DNA from: a virus
Virus record (IMG/VR): IMGVR_UViG_3300025138_000074
Location: 1-46,911 of that record
Strand: one strand, 5' to 3'
DNA length: 46,911 nt
This document shows positions 1 through 5,477 of the stretch, in pieces. Numbering within the stretch: position 1 is the stretch's first letter; every line of letters starts with the position of its first letter. A program made the position numbers and the translations under genes. The notes under the pieces were generated by a model. The model was not told where the DNA came from. It saw nothing but the letters and a program-made list of their open reading frames with translations, and did not search any database.

Positions 1-38
1 AAAATTATTTTTCCCCGCAAAAAAAGATCAAAAAGCTG

Positions 39-66
39 TTGACTTTAGTATAGAATGTCTGATAAT
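39..66 (+). promoter_or_regulatory. Early sigma70-type promoter P1
   Basis: TTGACT at 39-44 and GATAAT at 61-66 are separated by 16 nt, with a TG-containing extension before the -10. It is one of five near-identical copies in the window. It lies 27 nt before the first gene, which starts at 94. The left edge (1-38) holds no gene. Confidence 0.85.
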
Positions 67-93
67 AAGGGATAGTTAATTAAAGGAGTTAAT

Positions 94-429
94 ATGAAAA
101 TCACAGTAATGCACAAACACCACGAAATAGAAGACGGTCTCACTATAGTAGCAGAAGTTAAGGCACCTACTTCTAACGTCGACGATGCACTCGAGTATGC
201 ATTCAGATGGACACAGAACATTTCTGGTTCTTGGTCTAAGAAGATCGGGGACGATACAAATAATCGTGTCGAAGTTTTAGACATCCGTGAAGATGGTCTT
301 GGTCTGAGAAGTACCAGTGTTGGTGACAGAATGATGTTTAAAGACACAGAATATGAAGTTGCTAGTTTTGGTTTTGAAGAAGTGAGAGATATCAATAAAG
401 ATGTCGATATTAATTGGGAGTCAATTTAG
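94..429 (+). CDS. Conserved small phage protein of unknown function, early gene
   Basis: A 111-residue acidic, soluble protein with no signal peptide or membrane segment. The start is supported by AAAGGAGTT ending 3 nt before the ATG and by early promoter P1 just upstream. The N-terminus (MKITVMHKHHEIEDG) and the C-terminal part (GLRSTSVGDRM, then YEVASFGFEEV) resemble, from memory, hypothetical proteins encoded early in other marine phages; I cannot assign a function. The TAG stop at 427-429 is followed directly by promoter P2, so this is a single-gene unit. The open frame on the opposite strand here is a shadow. Confidence 0.8.
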   Translation: MKITVMHKHHEIEDGLTIVAEVKAPTSNVDDALEYAFRWTQNISGSWSKKIGDDTNNRVEVLDIREDGLGLRSTSVGDRMMFKDTEYEVASFGFEEVRDINKDVDINWESI

Positions 430-432
430 CTG

Positions 433-460
433 TTGACTTTAGATTCAAATGTGTGATAAT
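433..460 (+). promoter_or_regulatory. Early sigma70-type promoter P2
   Basis: TTGACT at 433-438, 16-nt spacer, GATAAT at 455-460 with TGTG before it. It begins 4 nt after the stop codon of the preceding gene. An apparent ATG at 449 lies inside this promoter and so cannot be the start of the next gene. Confidence 0.88.
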
Positions 461-493
461 AATAGTAAGTTAAAATTTAATTGGAGAGAAAAT

Positions 494-772
494 ATGAATT
501 TCGGTATATACAGTAAAATGGTTGTTTCAAATAATGGTTCTGAATTAGAAGTGTCTACAACAGATACAGGTCTAATTAATGAGTTAGTCTCAATTATTAT
601 GTCTCAAGTTAACACCGGTCTGGAAGTTGAGAGATTTATCGGTTTAGATACAACTCAAATCAATATCAGCAACCATATTGGTCATGGCATTGTTGAGGAG
701 TGGAATGTACACGAACTTCAAGGTGTATTACCATTAGAAAGTACACCTCAGTTTATGCAGAGAATACTTTAA
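494..772 (+). CDS. Hypothetical early protein
   Basis: I do not recognise this 92-residue protein. The longest open frame begins at 449, but that ATG is within the spacer and -10 of promoter P2. The ATG at 494 follows a good Shine-Dalgarno (GGAGAG at 483-488) and is the better start. The product (beginning MNFGIYSKMVVSNNG) has no signal peptide or membrane helix; short beta-prone segments and an acidic balance suggest a soluble early protein. Its TAA stop overlaps the ATG of the next gene (TAATG at 770-774), so the two are probably translationally coupled. Confidence 0.72.
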   Translation: MNFGIYSKMVVSNNGSELEVSTTDTGLINELVSIIMSQVNTGLEVERFIGLDTTQINISNHIGHGIVEEWNVHELQGVLPLESTPQFMQRIL

Positions 773-993
773 TGCTTAAATGGAACAGAGTTCGCAACGA
801 TAACGGTGGTGTGGAGTATCACTCGACCAAAAATAATGTTGTTATTAAGCGAAACGGTAAAAAATTTATCTGTACTTATCTGAGTTATGGGGTAATCACA
901 GGAAATACTGTAACTGAGCTTAAGAGAACTGTTGAATGGGTACTGTCACAGAAAAAAAATCGCGGTTCAATGCTGAATTTCGGAGTAAAATAA
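772..993 (+). CDS. Hypothetical small basic protein
   Basis: A 73-residue lysine- and arginine-rich protein starting MLKWNRVRNDNGG, with no recognised family. A longer frame exists from 700 but lies inside the preceding gene; the ATG at 772 forms a TAATG overlap with that gene's stop, a junction type used throughout this genome. The stop at 991-993 directly abuts the ATG of the SWIM-like gene. Genes 494-1203 therefore form one short operon from P2. The pattern of alternating beta-prone stretches could suit a small nucleic-acid-binding protein, but this is speculation. Confidence 0.62.
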   Translation: MLKWNRVRNDNGGVEYHSTKNNVVIKRNGKKFICTYLSYGVITGNTVTELKRTVEWVLSQKKNRGSMLNFGVK

Positions 994-1203
994 ATGAATT
1001 TTGTGAAAAAACACGAATCTGAAGAAATTAACACTAAAGGACATCACTTAGTCGGTGTAGTTTGGCCTGTTGTAGGTTCTAAAGGTGATAATTATCGTGT
1101 AAAAATGGAAGAAAGAGGGTTTACTTGCGATTGTATATCGTTTAGAAAATGTAAACACATAAAAAGTGTAGAAAAAAGGCTTTTAGGACGATTTAGTGGT
1201 TGA
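994..1203 (+). CDS. SWIM-type zinc-finger miniprotein
   Basis: A 69-residue protein whose C-terminal half has CxC, five residues, then CxH (CDC at about residues 45-47, CKH at about 53-55). This is the ligand pattern of the SWIM zinc finger, known from SWI2/SNF2 ATPases, plant MuDR transposases and other DNA-associated proteins. It is basic overall and has no other domain, so it is essentially a free-standing zinc finger. An SD-like CGGAG lies 11 nt before the ATG. Its TGA stop (1201-1203) is embedded in the -35 box of promoter P3, so the coding end and the next promoter overlap. Nucleic-acid or protein binding is inferred. Confidence 0.7.
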   Translation: MNFVKKHESEEINTKGHHLVGVVWPVVGSKGDNYRVKMEERGFTCDCISFRKCKHIKSVEKRLLGRFSG

Positions 1204-1227
1204 CTTTAGTTCTAAATGTGTGATAAT
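1200..1227 (+). promoter_or_regulatory. Early sigma70-type promoter P3 (for gene 55)
   Basis: TTGACT at 1200-1205, 16-nt spacer, GATAAT at 1222-1227. The -35 hexamer contains the stop codon of the preceding gene. This promoter puts the late sigma factor under early, host-type control. Confidence 0.88.
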
Positions 1228-1262
1228 AAGAAATAATAAGAAAATAACTCGGAGAGAAATGA

Positions 1263-1784
1263 ATGTTACATAATAAAAGAGTAAAAATACCTAAAGGAAA
1301 TCCTACTAACGCTGATGAGGCTGTGAGAGCTTGTACTGCAATGGTTAAAGCATGCGTTAAGAAGTGGATGCGTAACCATTATGGAGACTATAACGACTTA
1401 ATGCAGTCTGGTTTCTGTGGTGTTATGCATGCATACGGTAAATTTGACTTTAAGAAGAATGTTAAATTTACTACTTATGCTTATTTCTGGATTAGAGCGT
1501 ATGTTCGCGAAGCTGCTATGAAGAATTGGAATGTAATGAACCATTCTGCTAGATTAGATAAAGTTGATTTCATGATCGAAGCTCCTACAGGCGCTGAAGA
1601 TATGTTTCGCTTCGCTAACTTTGTAAATGCAAGAAGTAAGTTGTCTGCTGACGATAAGCAATTGCTTGATTGGAGAGCTGAAGGTTATACTTACTCTGAG
1701 ATCCAAGCGAAGATAGGAGCTTCTAATCTTTCTGTCGTTAGAAAGAAGTGTATGGAAATAGTTTCAAAAATTGAAAAGGATTAG
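1263..1784 (+). CDS. gp55: Late-transcription sigma factor, T4 gp55-like
   Basis: A 173-residue divergent sigma70-family protein. Residues about 44-85 are a clear region 2: DLMQSGFCGVMHAYGKFD followed by KFTTYAYFWIRAYVREA, matching the core-binding and -10 recognition helices of sigma factors. The C-terminal third has a short helix-turn-helix-like stretch (GYTYSEIQAKIGASNLSVV). In T4, gp55 (185 aa) replaces sigma70 and recognises TATAAATA late promoters, which are abundant later in this window. SD GGAGAG (1251-1256) fixes the start at 1263; the ATG at 1259 stops after four codons. It is expressed from early promoter P3 and works with gp33 encoded at 9646-9885. Confidence 0.93.
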   Translation: MLHNKRVKIPKGNPTNADEAVRACTAMVKACVKKWMRNHYGDYNDLMQSGFCGVMHAYGKFDFKKNVKFTTYAYFWIRAYVREAAMKNWNVMNHSARLDKVDFMIEAPTGAEDMFRFANFVNARSKLSADDKQLLDWRAEGYTYSEIQAKIGASNLSVVRKKCMEIVSKIEKD

Positions 1785-1787
1785 CTG

Positions 1788-1815
1788 TTGACTTTAGTTG
1801 TTTATGTGTGATAAT
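1788..1815 (+). promoter_or_regulatory. Early sigma70-type promoter P4
   Basis: TTGACT at 1788-1793, 16-nt spacer, GATAAT at 1810-1815, starting 3 nt after the TAG stop of gene 55. It carries the same flanking CTG and TTTAG as the other copies. Confidence 0.88.
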
Positions 1816-1847
1816 AAACATAATGAAAATTTAACTAGGAGCTTAAG

Positions 1848-2486
1848 ATGATTGATTACGGTAGAATATATAGCAGAGTAGATGACTTCTTACAATCGAG
1901 AGAAGGTCTACGTAATCCTAAAAATTCACAAGATTATGTTTGGTTTGTTAGAGAATTAACTGGTATCTTTTGTGGTGCTAGTTATGAACATAATCTTACT
2001 ACAGGGGCTATATTGCATTATTTCGATATGGTTCAAATTCATAATATAACTAACTTGGATACTTCTGGAACACAGAGAGAAGTTAAAGCTCTTATATCTG
2101 AAGAAATCTTGGAACATCCTTTGTATGAAATTACCGAGTTTACGCTAATGAATTATAAGCCTGGTAATGTTCAAGTAGGTCCTGGTGAATTTTTCTTTTG
2201 TTTCTACGATAGTACTTCTACATTCGGTATTGATAATCAAGCTGGATATGATGTTATAGTTGATAACACTACAACAGAGTTTAAAAAGCTAGGTTCTAAC
2301 TTCACTTCGCCTGAGTTGTTTGATAAATATGCTGAATCGAAAGAAGTAGAAAGGTTGTTAGTTATTAAACCTGTTTCTAATGCTAAGAAGCCAGCACTTA
2401 GATCTAAGTACGCGTGTACGCCGACTACAAAGTGGAGAACAGCATTTACACATAGAGGTAAAGCTGGAACACTTGCAATGTCATAG
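1848..2486 (+). CDS. Hypothetical protein, possible PD-(D/E)XK-type fold
   Basis: A 212-residue soluble early protein with SD AGGAG 8 nt before the ATG. Residues about 104-145 contain GPGEFFFCFYD, then GYDVIVDN, then TTEFKK: an acidic residue followed after about ten residues by E-x-K, with a preceding GxGE helix. This arrangement is seen in restriction-endonuclease-like folds and in other phage hypothetical proteins with a G-D-h-x(n)-E-h-K pattern. The remaining sequence is not recognised. A nuclease role is a weak inference; the fold could be degenerate. It is transcribed from P4, and its stop lies inside the AGGAGG that begins a hairpin before the next gene. Confidence 0.6.
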   Translation: MIDYGRIYSRVDDFLQSREGLRNPKNSQDYVWFVRELTGIFCGASYEHNLTTGAILHYFDMVQIHNITNLDTSGTQREVKALISEEILEHPLYEITEFTLMNYKPGNVQVGPGEFFFCFYDSTSTFGIDNQAGYDVIVDNTTTEFKKLGSNFTSPELFDKYAESKEVERLLVIKPVSNAKKPALRSKYACTPTTKWRTAFTHRGKAGTLAMS

Positions 2487-2506
2487 GAGGTAATCCTCCT
2501 CGGAGG
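2485..2506 (+). promoter_or_regulatory. Competing hairpins around a Shine-Dalgarno
   Basis: AGGAGG (2485-2490), TAAT, CCTCCT (2495-2500) form a perfect 6-bp inverted repeat. The following CGGAGG (2501-2506) is the Shine-Dalgarno of the gene at 2512. CCTC (2495-2498) can pair either with the upstream AGGAGG or, through a 4-nt loop, with GAGG in the Shine-Dalgarno, so the two stems exclude each other. Confidence 0.5.
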
Positions 2507-2511
2507 TTTAC

Positions 2512-2730
2512 ATGGAGCTTGTTTTTGCTCTTATTACATATTTAGGTTTGCAAACAGTTGATGAATCTTTTTTTAGAAATATTGATGATTGTAAATATTT
2601 TGCTGAGAGAATAAACAAACAACCATCAGTACCTAACAGAACTACAGGTCAAGATGTACCTAAAACTAGATCATACACAGCTGTATGTGAACCGCGGAAA
2701 ATTGATATTAAAAAAGTTAAGGTTTACTAA
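2512..2730 (+). CDS. Small exported two-cysteine protein (family of three)
   Basis: A 72-residue protein with a hydrophobic N-terminus (MELVFALITYLGL) and two cysteines, one in FRNIDDCKYFAERIN and one in YTAVCEP. The same plan (short signal-like segment, aromatic-x(5-6)-C-x2-Y/F, second C near the end) recurs in the two opposite-strand neighbours at 2717-2959 and 2956-3201, so the three look like diverged paralogues. A disulphide in the periplasm or membrane-proximal space is likely. CGGAGG precedes the start by 5 nt and may be masked by a hairpin. Its last 14 bases overlap the convergent gene. Function unknown. Confidence 0.68.
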   Translation: MELVFALITYLGLQTVDESFFRNIDDCKYFAERINKQPSVPNRTTGQDVPKTRSYTAVCEPRKIDIKKVKVY

Positions 2731-2959
2731 TTGTATTATAAACTTTTTGAGCATCTTCCTCAGTTATACACTTTATCATATAATTATTTATTTTAGGTTT
2801 AGAAAAATTTAATTTAAGTTGTTCTACTAATTGTAGTTTATATTTGTTAAGATAAAGATTACATTCATTTTGTGTAGTGAAGTGTAATCCCCCATGTACT
2901 TTTAAATTAGGGGATGGATTATTTGCAAATGTTACCATTGCTACTAATAACCATTTCAT
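2717..2959 (-). CDS. Small exported two-cysteine protein (family of three)
   Basis: An 80-residue product beginning MKWLLVAMVTFA, a probable signal peptide or anchor, followed by HFTTQNECNLYLNKY and a second cysteine in MIKCITEED. It resembles the genes on both sides (2512-2730 and 2956-3201) in size, hydrophobic start and cysteine placement. The ATG overlaps the preceding stop as ATGA (2956-2959), so it is co-translated with its neighbour. It converges on and overlaps the plus-strand gene by 14 bases with no terminator between them. No function can be assigned; it may act in the envelope during lysis or superinfection exclusion (speculation). Confidence 0.7.
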   Translation of the reverse strand: MKWLLVAMVTFANNPSPNLKVHGGLHFTTQNECNLYLNKYKLQLVEQLKLNFSKPKINNYMIKCITEEDAQKVYNTISKP

Positions 2960-3201
2960 ATGCTAGTTCCTTGAGGTTTTAGAAGTTGAGGAATTAATTT
3001 TTTATCGACACAATAAATTTCTTTAGGTTTCAATTTATATCTATATGCTTCAAAAGATTTTTTATATATAAATTGATTGTAACTTTGAACATACTTATTG
3101 CAATCTTGAAATGATGTAAAGGAAGGTTGTGTAAAGATATAAAAAGGTTCACCTGCAGCTGGATTTACTGCATACATAAGCACTACAATTAAATAAGTCA
3201 T
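2956..3201 (-). CDS. Small exported two-cysteine protein (family of three)
   Basis: An 81-residue protein with N-terminal MTYLIVVLMYAVNPAAG, compatible with a cleavable signal peptide, then SFTSFQDCNKYVQSYN and a late cysteine in EIYCVDKK. It is the third member of the local two-Cys family. No Shine-Dalgarno is visible; a late-promoter-like AATAAATA on the minus strand lies 7 nt before the ATG, inside the loop of an 11-bp inverted repeat that includes the start codon. Late expression, perhaps as a leaderless message, is inferred. Confidence 0.7.
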   Translation of the reverse strand: MTYLIVVLMYAVNPAAGEPFYIFTQPSFTSFQDCNKYVQSYNQFIYKKSFEAYRYKLKPKEIYCVDKKLIPQLLKPQGTSI

Positions 3202-3227
3202 AACATTTTATTTATTAATGTTATGAC
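3197..3227. repeat. Perfect 11-bp inverted repeat around a late promoter
   Basis: GTCATAACATT (3197-3207) and AATGTTATGAC (3217-3227) are exact inverted copies with a 9-nt centre. On the minus strand the centre contains AATAAATA, a late promoter element, and the left arm contains the start codon of the gene at 2956-3201. It could be a protein-binding palindrome or an RNA hairpin. Confidence 0.75.
3209..3216 (-). promoter_or_regulatory. Late promoter element (AATAAATA)
   Basis: Read on the minus strand this is AATAAATA, one mismatch from the T4 late -10 element TATAAATA, 7 nt before the ATG at 3201. Confidence 0.55.
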
Positions 3228-3248
3228 TAATACAATTCAATATATTGA

Positions 3249-3485
3249 CTATTTTCTTAACAATTCTATTTCCATTTTAAGCATATTGTCAAACAAACGA
3301 AATTTTTTACGTTTCTTGTTGTACATTGTTGCTCTAAATGATTGTACTGGAAGTAACCACGGTGCGTGGGAGGATCTAACTGCGACTTCTTCAATAAAAT
3401 CTACAGCTTGGTCTAATGATGGAAATTGTTCATGACATAAAAGATCGTTGAACACAGGTTCCTTTGTAACTAATGTATATCTCAT
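3249..3485 (-). CDS. Hypothetical protein
   Basis: A 78-residue soluble protein starting MRYTLVTKEPVFNDLL, with a basic C-terminal half (RATMYNKKRKKFRLFDN). It is not recognised. An AAGGAG Shine-Dalgarno 7 nt before the ATG and a TATAAATA late promoter at 3544-3551 strongly support this frame over the overlapping plus-strand frame at 3223-3435, which has no ribosome site. The promoter implies late expression, so it could be a minor virion or assembly factor, but nothing in the sequence proves that. Confidence 0.75.
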   Translation of the reverse strand: MRYTLVTKEPVFNDLLCHEQFPSLDQAVDFIEEVAVRSSHAPWLLPVQSFRATMYNKKRKKFRLFDNMLKMEIELLRK

Positions 3486-3543
3486 AATATACTCCTTTTG
3501 TTTTAGTTTGTGGTTGTTTTAAAACGAGTAACCAACTCTAGTA

Positions 3544-3551
3544 TATTTATA
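3544..3551 (-). promoter_or_regulatory. Late promoter (TATAAATA)
   Basis: Exact TATAAATA on the minus strand, 58 nt upstream of the ATG at 3485, in the gap between that gene and the small membrane protein gene. Confidence 0.75.
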
Positions 3552-3563
3552 AGGAGTATTGAA

Positions 3564-3719
3564 TTATTTTAAGATCTTATCAACTATTTTTTTGCCAATA
3601 TAAAGTATAGCAACTATACCAATTAGTATGCTAGCTTCAGTATAGAGATTGCCTGTATCTTCAATCTCTATACCTTTTGTTGGACTAACAACTATTCTGC
3701 AGTTTTCACATTCATTCAT
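3564..3719 (-). CDS. 51-residue single-span membrane protein with CxxC
   Basis: This small gene was found by reading the gap. The product starts MNECENCRIVV and contains one membrane helix (about residues 30-42, ASILIGIVAILYIG) followed by a basic tail (KKIVDKILK). The N-terminal C-x-x-C at residues 4 and 7 could bind a metal or be redox-active. The ATG overlaps the stop of the large upstream gene as ATGA (3716-3719), which supports it as a real, coupled gene although no Shine-Dalgarno is present. By the positive-inside rule the lysine-rich C-terminus would be cytoplasmic. Function unknown. Confidence 0.7.
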   Translation of the reverse strand: MNECENCRIVVSPTKGIEIEDTGNLYTEASILIGIVAILYIGKKIVDKILK

Positions 3720-4897
3720 GCTGGTGGTGGAGGAGGTGCTAAGCCTTCAAACATCTTCGAAGGAGCTTCACCACTAGGAGGAGGTGGAGGTGCTAAACCT
3801 TCCATTCCAGGAGGTGGAGGAGGAGGTGCAAGTGTGGTAGTACTTACATTATCATCTGACACTTTAGGAATATTAGGTTGATGAGTAGGAAATCTTTGCT
3901 TACACTCCAAAATCCAATTTTCAACAATTTGTTTATCTGAAGGAATAAAACTATTACCAGACTTTGGATCTGTAACTATAAAAGGTGCAACATTAACTTG
4001 AAGTTTATTTAAAGTTACTTGTACTTCTTGGTTTGGATTTTTTCGAAATAGCTTAGCAGCTTGTAATCTAATTTTAATTACATCATCTGGATGTATTCTA
4101 TCTGTCATGATAATATTTTCTTGACCTGCTACTTGTCTTTCGTAACAAGCTCTCTCATCATCAATATTAGTTTCGAGATATAGTTTACCTTCAGTCTCTC
4201 CTGTGTTCTTCGTATCTACTAGTTCAACATCTTTTTCTAAATGCTCTATTAAATTAGACCATGTTATTTGATGCCAGTTTGGTGCACCAATTAATCTTTC
4301 AGGAGATTTACCTTCAAAAGGATCAACATGATAAAAATCAACATTTGGATATGTTTTTAACATCCATTGAAATCTTCTTTGCCAATTCCTATATGTAGGA
4401 GCTACACCTTTCTCTCCTTGTTTAACTTTCTGATAATGTTTCTCATTAGCATATAAGTTATTAAGTTCACCATTTTTTTCAGTTCCAGTAGATCCTTTAC
4501 CAAAGAAATCCATACCTATTAAAAATAATTTTTTAGATTCATGAATATCAATAGCTAAATGTGATGCCATAACACCAGCAGCCATTTTTTCAGGGGTAGT
4601 ACATTTCTTTGCACCTGATCCTGGTTTAGGATACCACGTATATAACCAATTCCTTCTTGAAAAATCAGGAAATAATTTATATATAGATTTTGTTAATGGT
4701 TCATCTGATGATATATTAACATGAGGTCTAAACTCTTTTTTAAAGAACCAATTACAACCATACATTATACCATAATCCATTAGTTGTTTTATGTCTTTAT
4801 CTTTTCTTGAAGTACCGTTACCAATTATCCACGAGTATTGGTTAGTAGGAATTACTGGTTTGCTTCCAGGACTTTTCTTTATTTTTATTTTGCGCAT
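3716..4897 (-). CDS. GNGxS-motif protein (DUF115/sialyltransferase-like) with polyproline tail
   Basis: A 393-residue protein. Near the N-terminus (about residues 23-30) WIIGNGTS resembles the glycine-rich nucleotide-binding start of DUF115/MptE-like and GT42 sialyltransferase-like proteins; further on come MYGCNWFF, an HVNISSDEP segment and GMDFFGKG after a helix, all in keeping with a Rossmann-like transferase. The last 40 residues contain three copies of a GLAPPPPP-type element (about 350-393), which is very unusual in a phage protein. The start overlaps the upstream gene by 56 bases, but no later methionine precedes the GNG motif. A sugar- or nucleotide-transferase role is tentative. Confidence 0.6.
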   Translation of the reverse strand: MRKIKIKKSPGSKPVIPTNQYSWIIGNGTSRKDKDIKQLMDYGIMYGCNWFFKKEFRPHVNISSDEPLTKSIYKLFPDFSRRNWLYTWYPKPGSGAKKCTTPEKMAAGVMASHLAIDIHESKKLFLIGMDFFGKGSTGTEKNGELNNLYANEKHYQKVKQGEKGVAPTYRNWQRRFQWMLKTYPNVDFYHVDPFEGKSPERLIGAPNWHQITWSNLIEHLEKDVELVDTKNTGETEGKLYLETNIDDERACYERQVAGQENIIMTDRIHPDDVIKIRLQAAKLFRKNPNQEVQVTLNKLQVNVAPFIVTDPKSGNSFIPSDKQIVENWILECKQRFPTHQPNIPKVSDDNVSTTTLAPPPPPPGMEGLAPPPPPSGEAPSKMFEGLAPPPPPA

Positions 4898-5075
4898 ATG
4901 ACGTACATACCTTCCACATTATCTTTTCTATTTCAGTTGGATTTAAAGATTTAAATTGACTGTTTTGCTTTATATATTTAATAGTTGATTCAACGTCCTT
5001 TACTTGGTAAAGGAATATTGCTCTTTCAATCAAATCATATAAAGTTTGATAAGTTGACTTTTGTTGTTGTTTCAT
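4842..5075 (-). CDS. Hypothetical protein
   Basis: A 77-residue soluble, helical, basic protein beginning MKQQQKSTYQTLYDLIERAI, with one cysteine (KVCTSY). It is linked by TAATG (5073-5077) to the gene before it and overlaps the gene after it by 56 bases. No family recognised. The tight packing of this and the two preceding small genes implies a single minus-strand transcript that also covers the polyproline protein. Confidence 0.65.
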   Translation of the reverse strand: MKQQQKSTYQTLYDLIERAIFLYQVKDVESTIKYIKQNSQFKSLNPTEIEKIMWKVCTSYAQNKNKEKSWKQTSNSY

Positions 5076-5284
5076 TACAGTCCTAACATCTTACTAACAG
5101 TTTTCTGTTCAGAACTTAAAGGTTTACCTGACCTTATCCATTCCACGATTTGATCAAAAAAGAAAGCGGCCGCTTTTTCACCACTATCAGTTAATTGTGT
5201 ACTTCCTTCATTTAGAACACGAATTAAATTTTGTGGGTTAATAGTAGTTACATCTCTTTTCATAGTTTTAGCAAATCTTTGCAT
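5075..5284 (-). CDS. Hypothetical protein
   Basis: A 69-residue helical protein (MQRFAKTMKRDVTT..., ending SKMLGL) with a tryptophan-containing amphipathic middle (DQIVEWIRSGKPLS). Both ends use TAATG overlaps, with the 54-residue gene upstream and the 77-residue gene downstream. Not recognised. Size and composition are compatible with a small assembly or chaperone-like protein, but this is not supported further. Confidence 0.65.
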   Translation of the reverse strand: MQRFAKTMKRDVTTINPQNLIRVLNEGSTQLTDSGEKAAAFFFDQIVEWIRSGKPLSSEQKTVSKMLGL

Positions 5285-5448
5285 TATTTTATACTCTCTT
5301 CTATTTGTTGTTGAACTTCGTCTACTCTTCCTTGGAGATAACTTATTGATGTATGAATGTGACCTGTATCTTGAGGTTGTAACTTACTTTTAGCTACAGA
5401 TATTTCATCCATCAATAAAATTAGTCTTGCTGTTAGTGATATACTCAT
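5284..5448 (-). CDS. 54-residue helical protein
   Basis: A small gene found in the gap. It starts at the ATG at 5448 after GAGGAAAG, a good ribosome site, and ends in a TAATG overlap with the next gene. The product is helical with heptad-like hydrophobics (ARLILLMDEI; later SYLQGRVDEVQQQIEE), suggesting a short coiled coil. It is the first gene of a five-gene minus-strand chain ending at 3564. Function unknown. Confidence 0.75.
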   Translation of the reverse strand: MSISLTARLILLMDEISVAKSKLQPQDTGHIHTSISYLQGRVDEVQQQIEESIK

Positions 5449-5477
5449 GCTTTCCTCTATCTCTTATTTGTTATAGT

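Noticed and set aside
45-395. 116-codon minus-strand frame
   Set aside because: Shadow of the gene at 94-429, which has a promoter and Shine-Dalgarno; no signals on the minus strand.
449-493. Upstream ATG giving a longer N-terminus for the gene ending at 772
   Set aside because: The ATG is inside promoter P2; the ATG at 494 has a good Shine-Dalgarno.
1848-2486. Firm call as a restriction-type endonuclease
   Set aside because: Only a D-x(n)-E-x-K-like arrangement is visible; it is kept as a possibility and not named.
3223-3435. Open plus-strand frame beginning in the right arm of the inverted repeat
   Set aside because: It has no ribosome site and is antisense to 3249-3485, which has AAGGAG and an exact late promoter.
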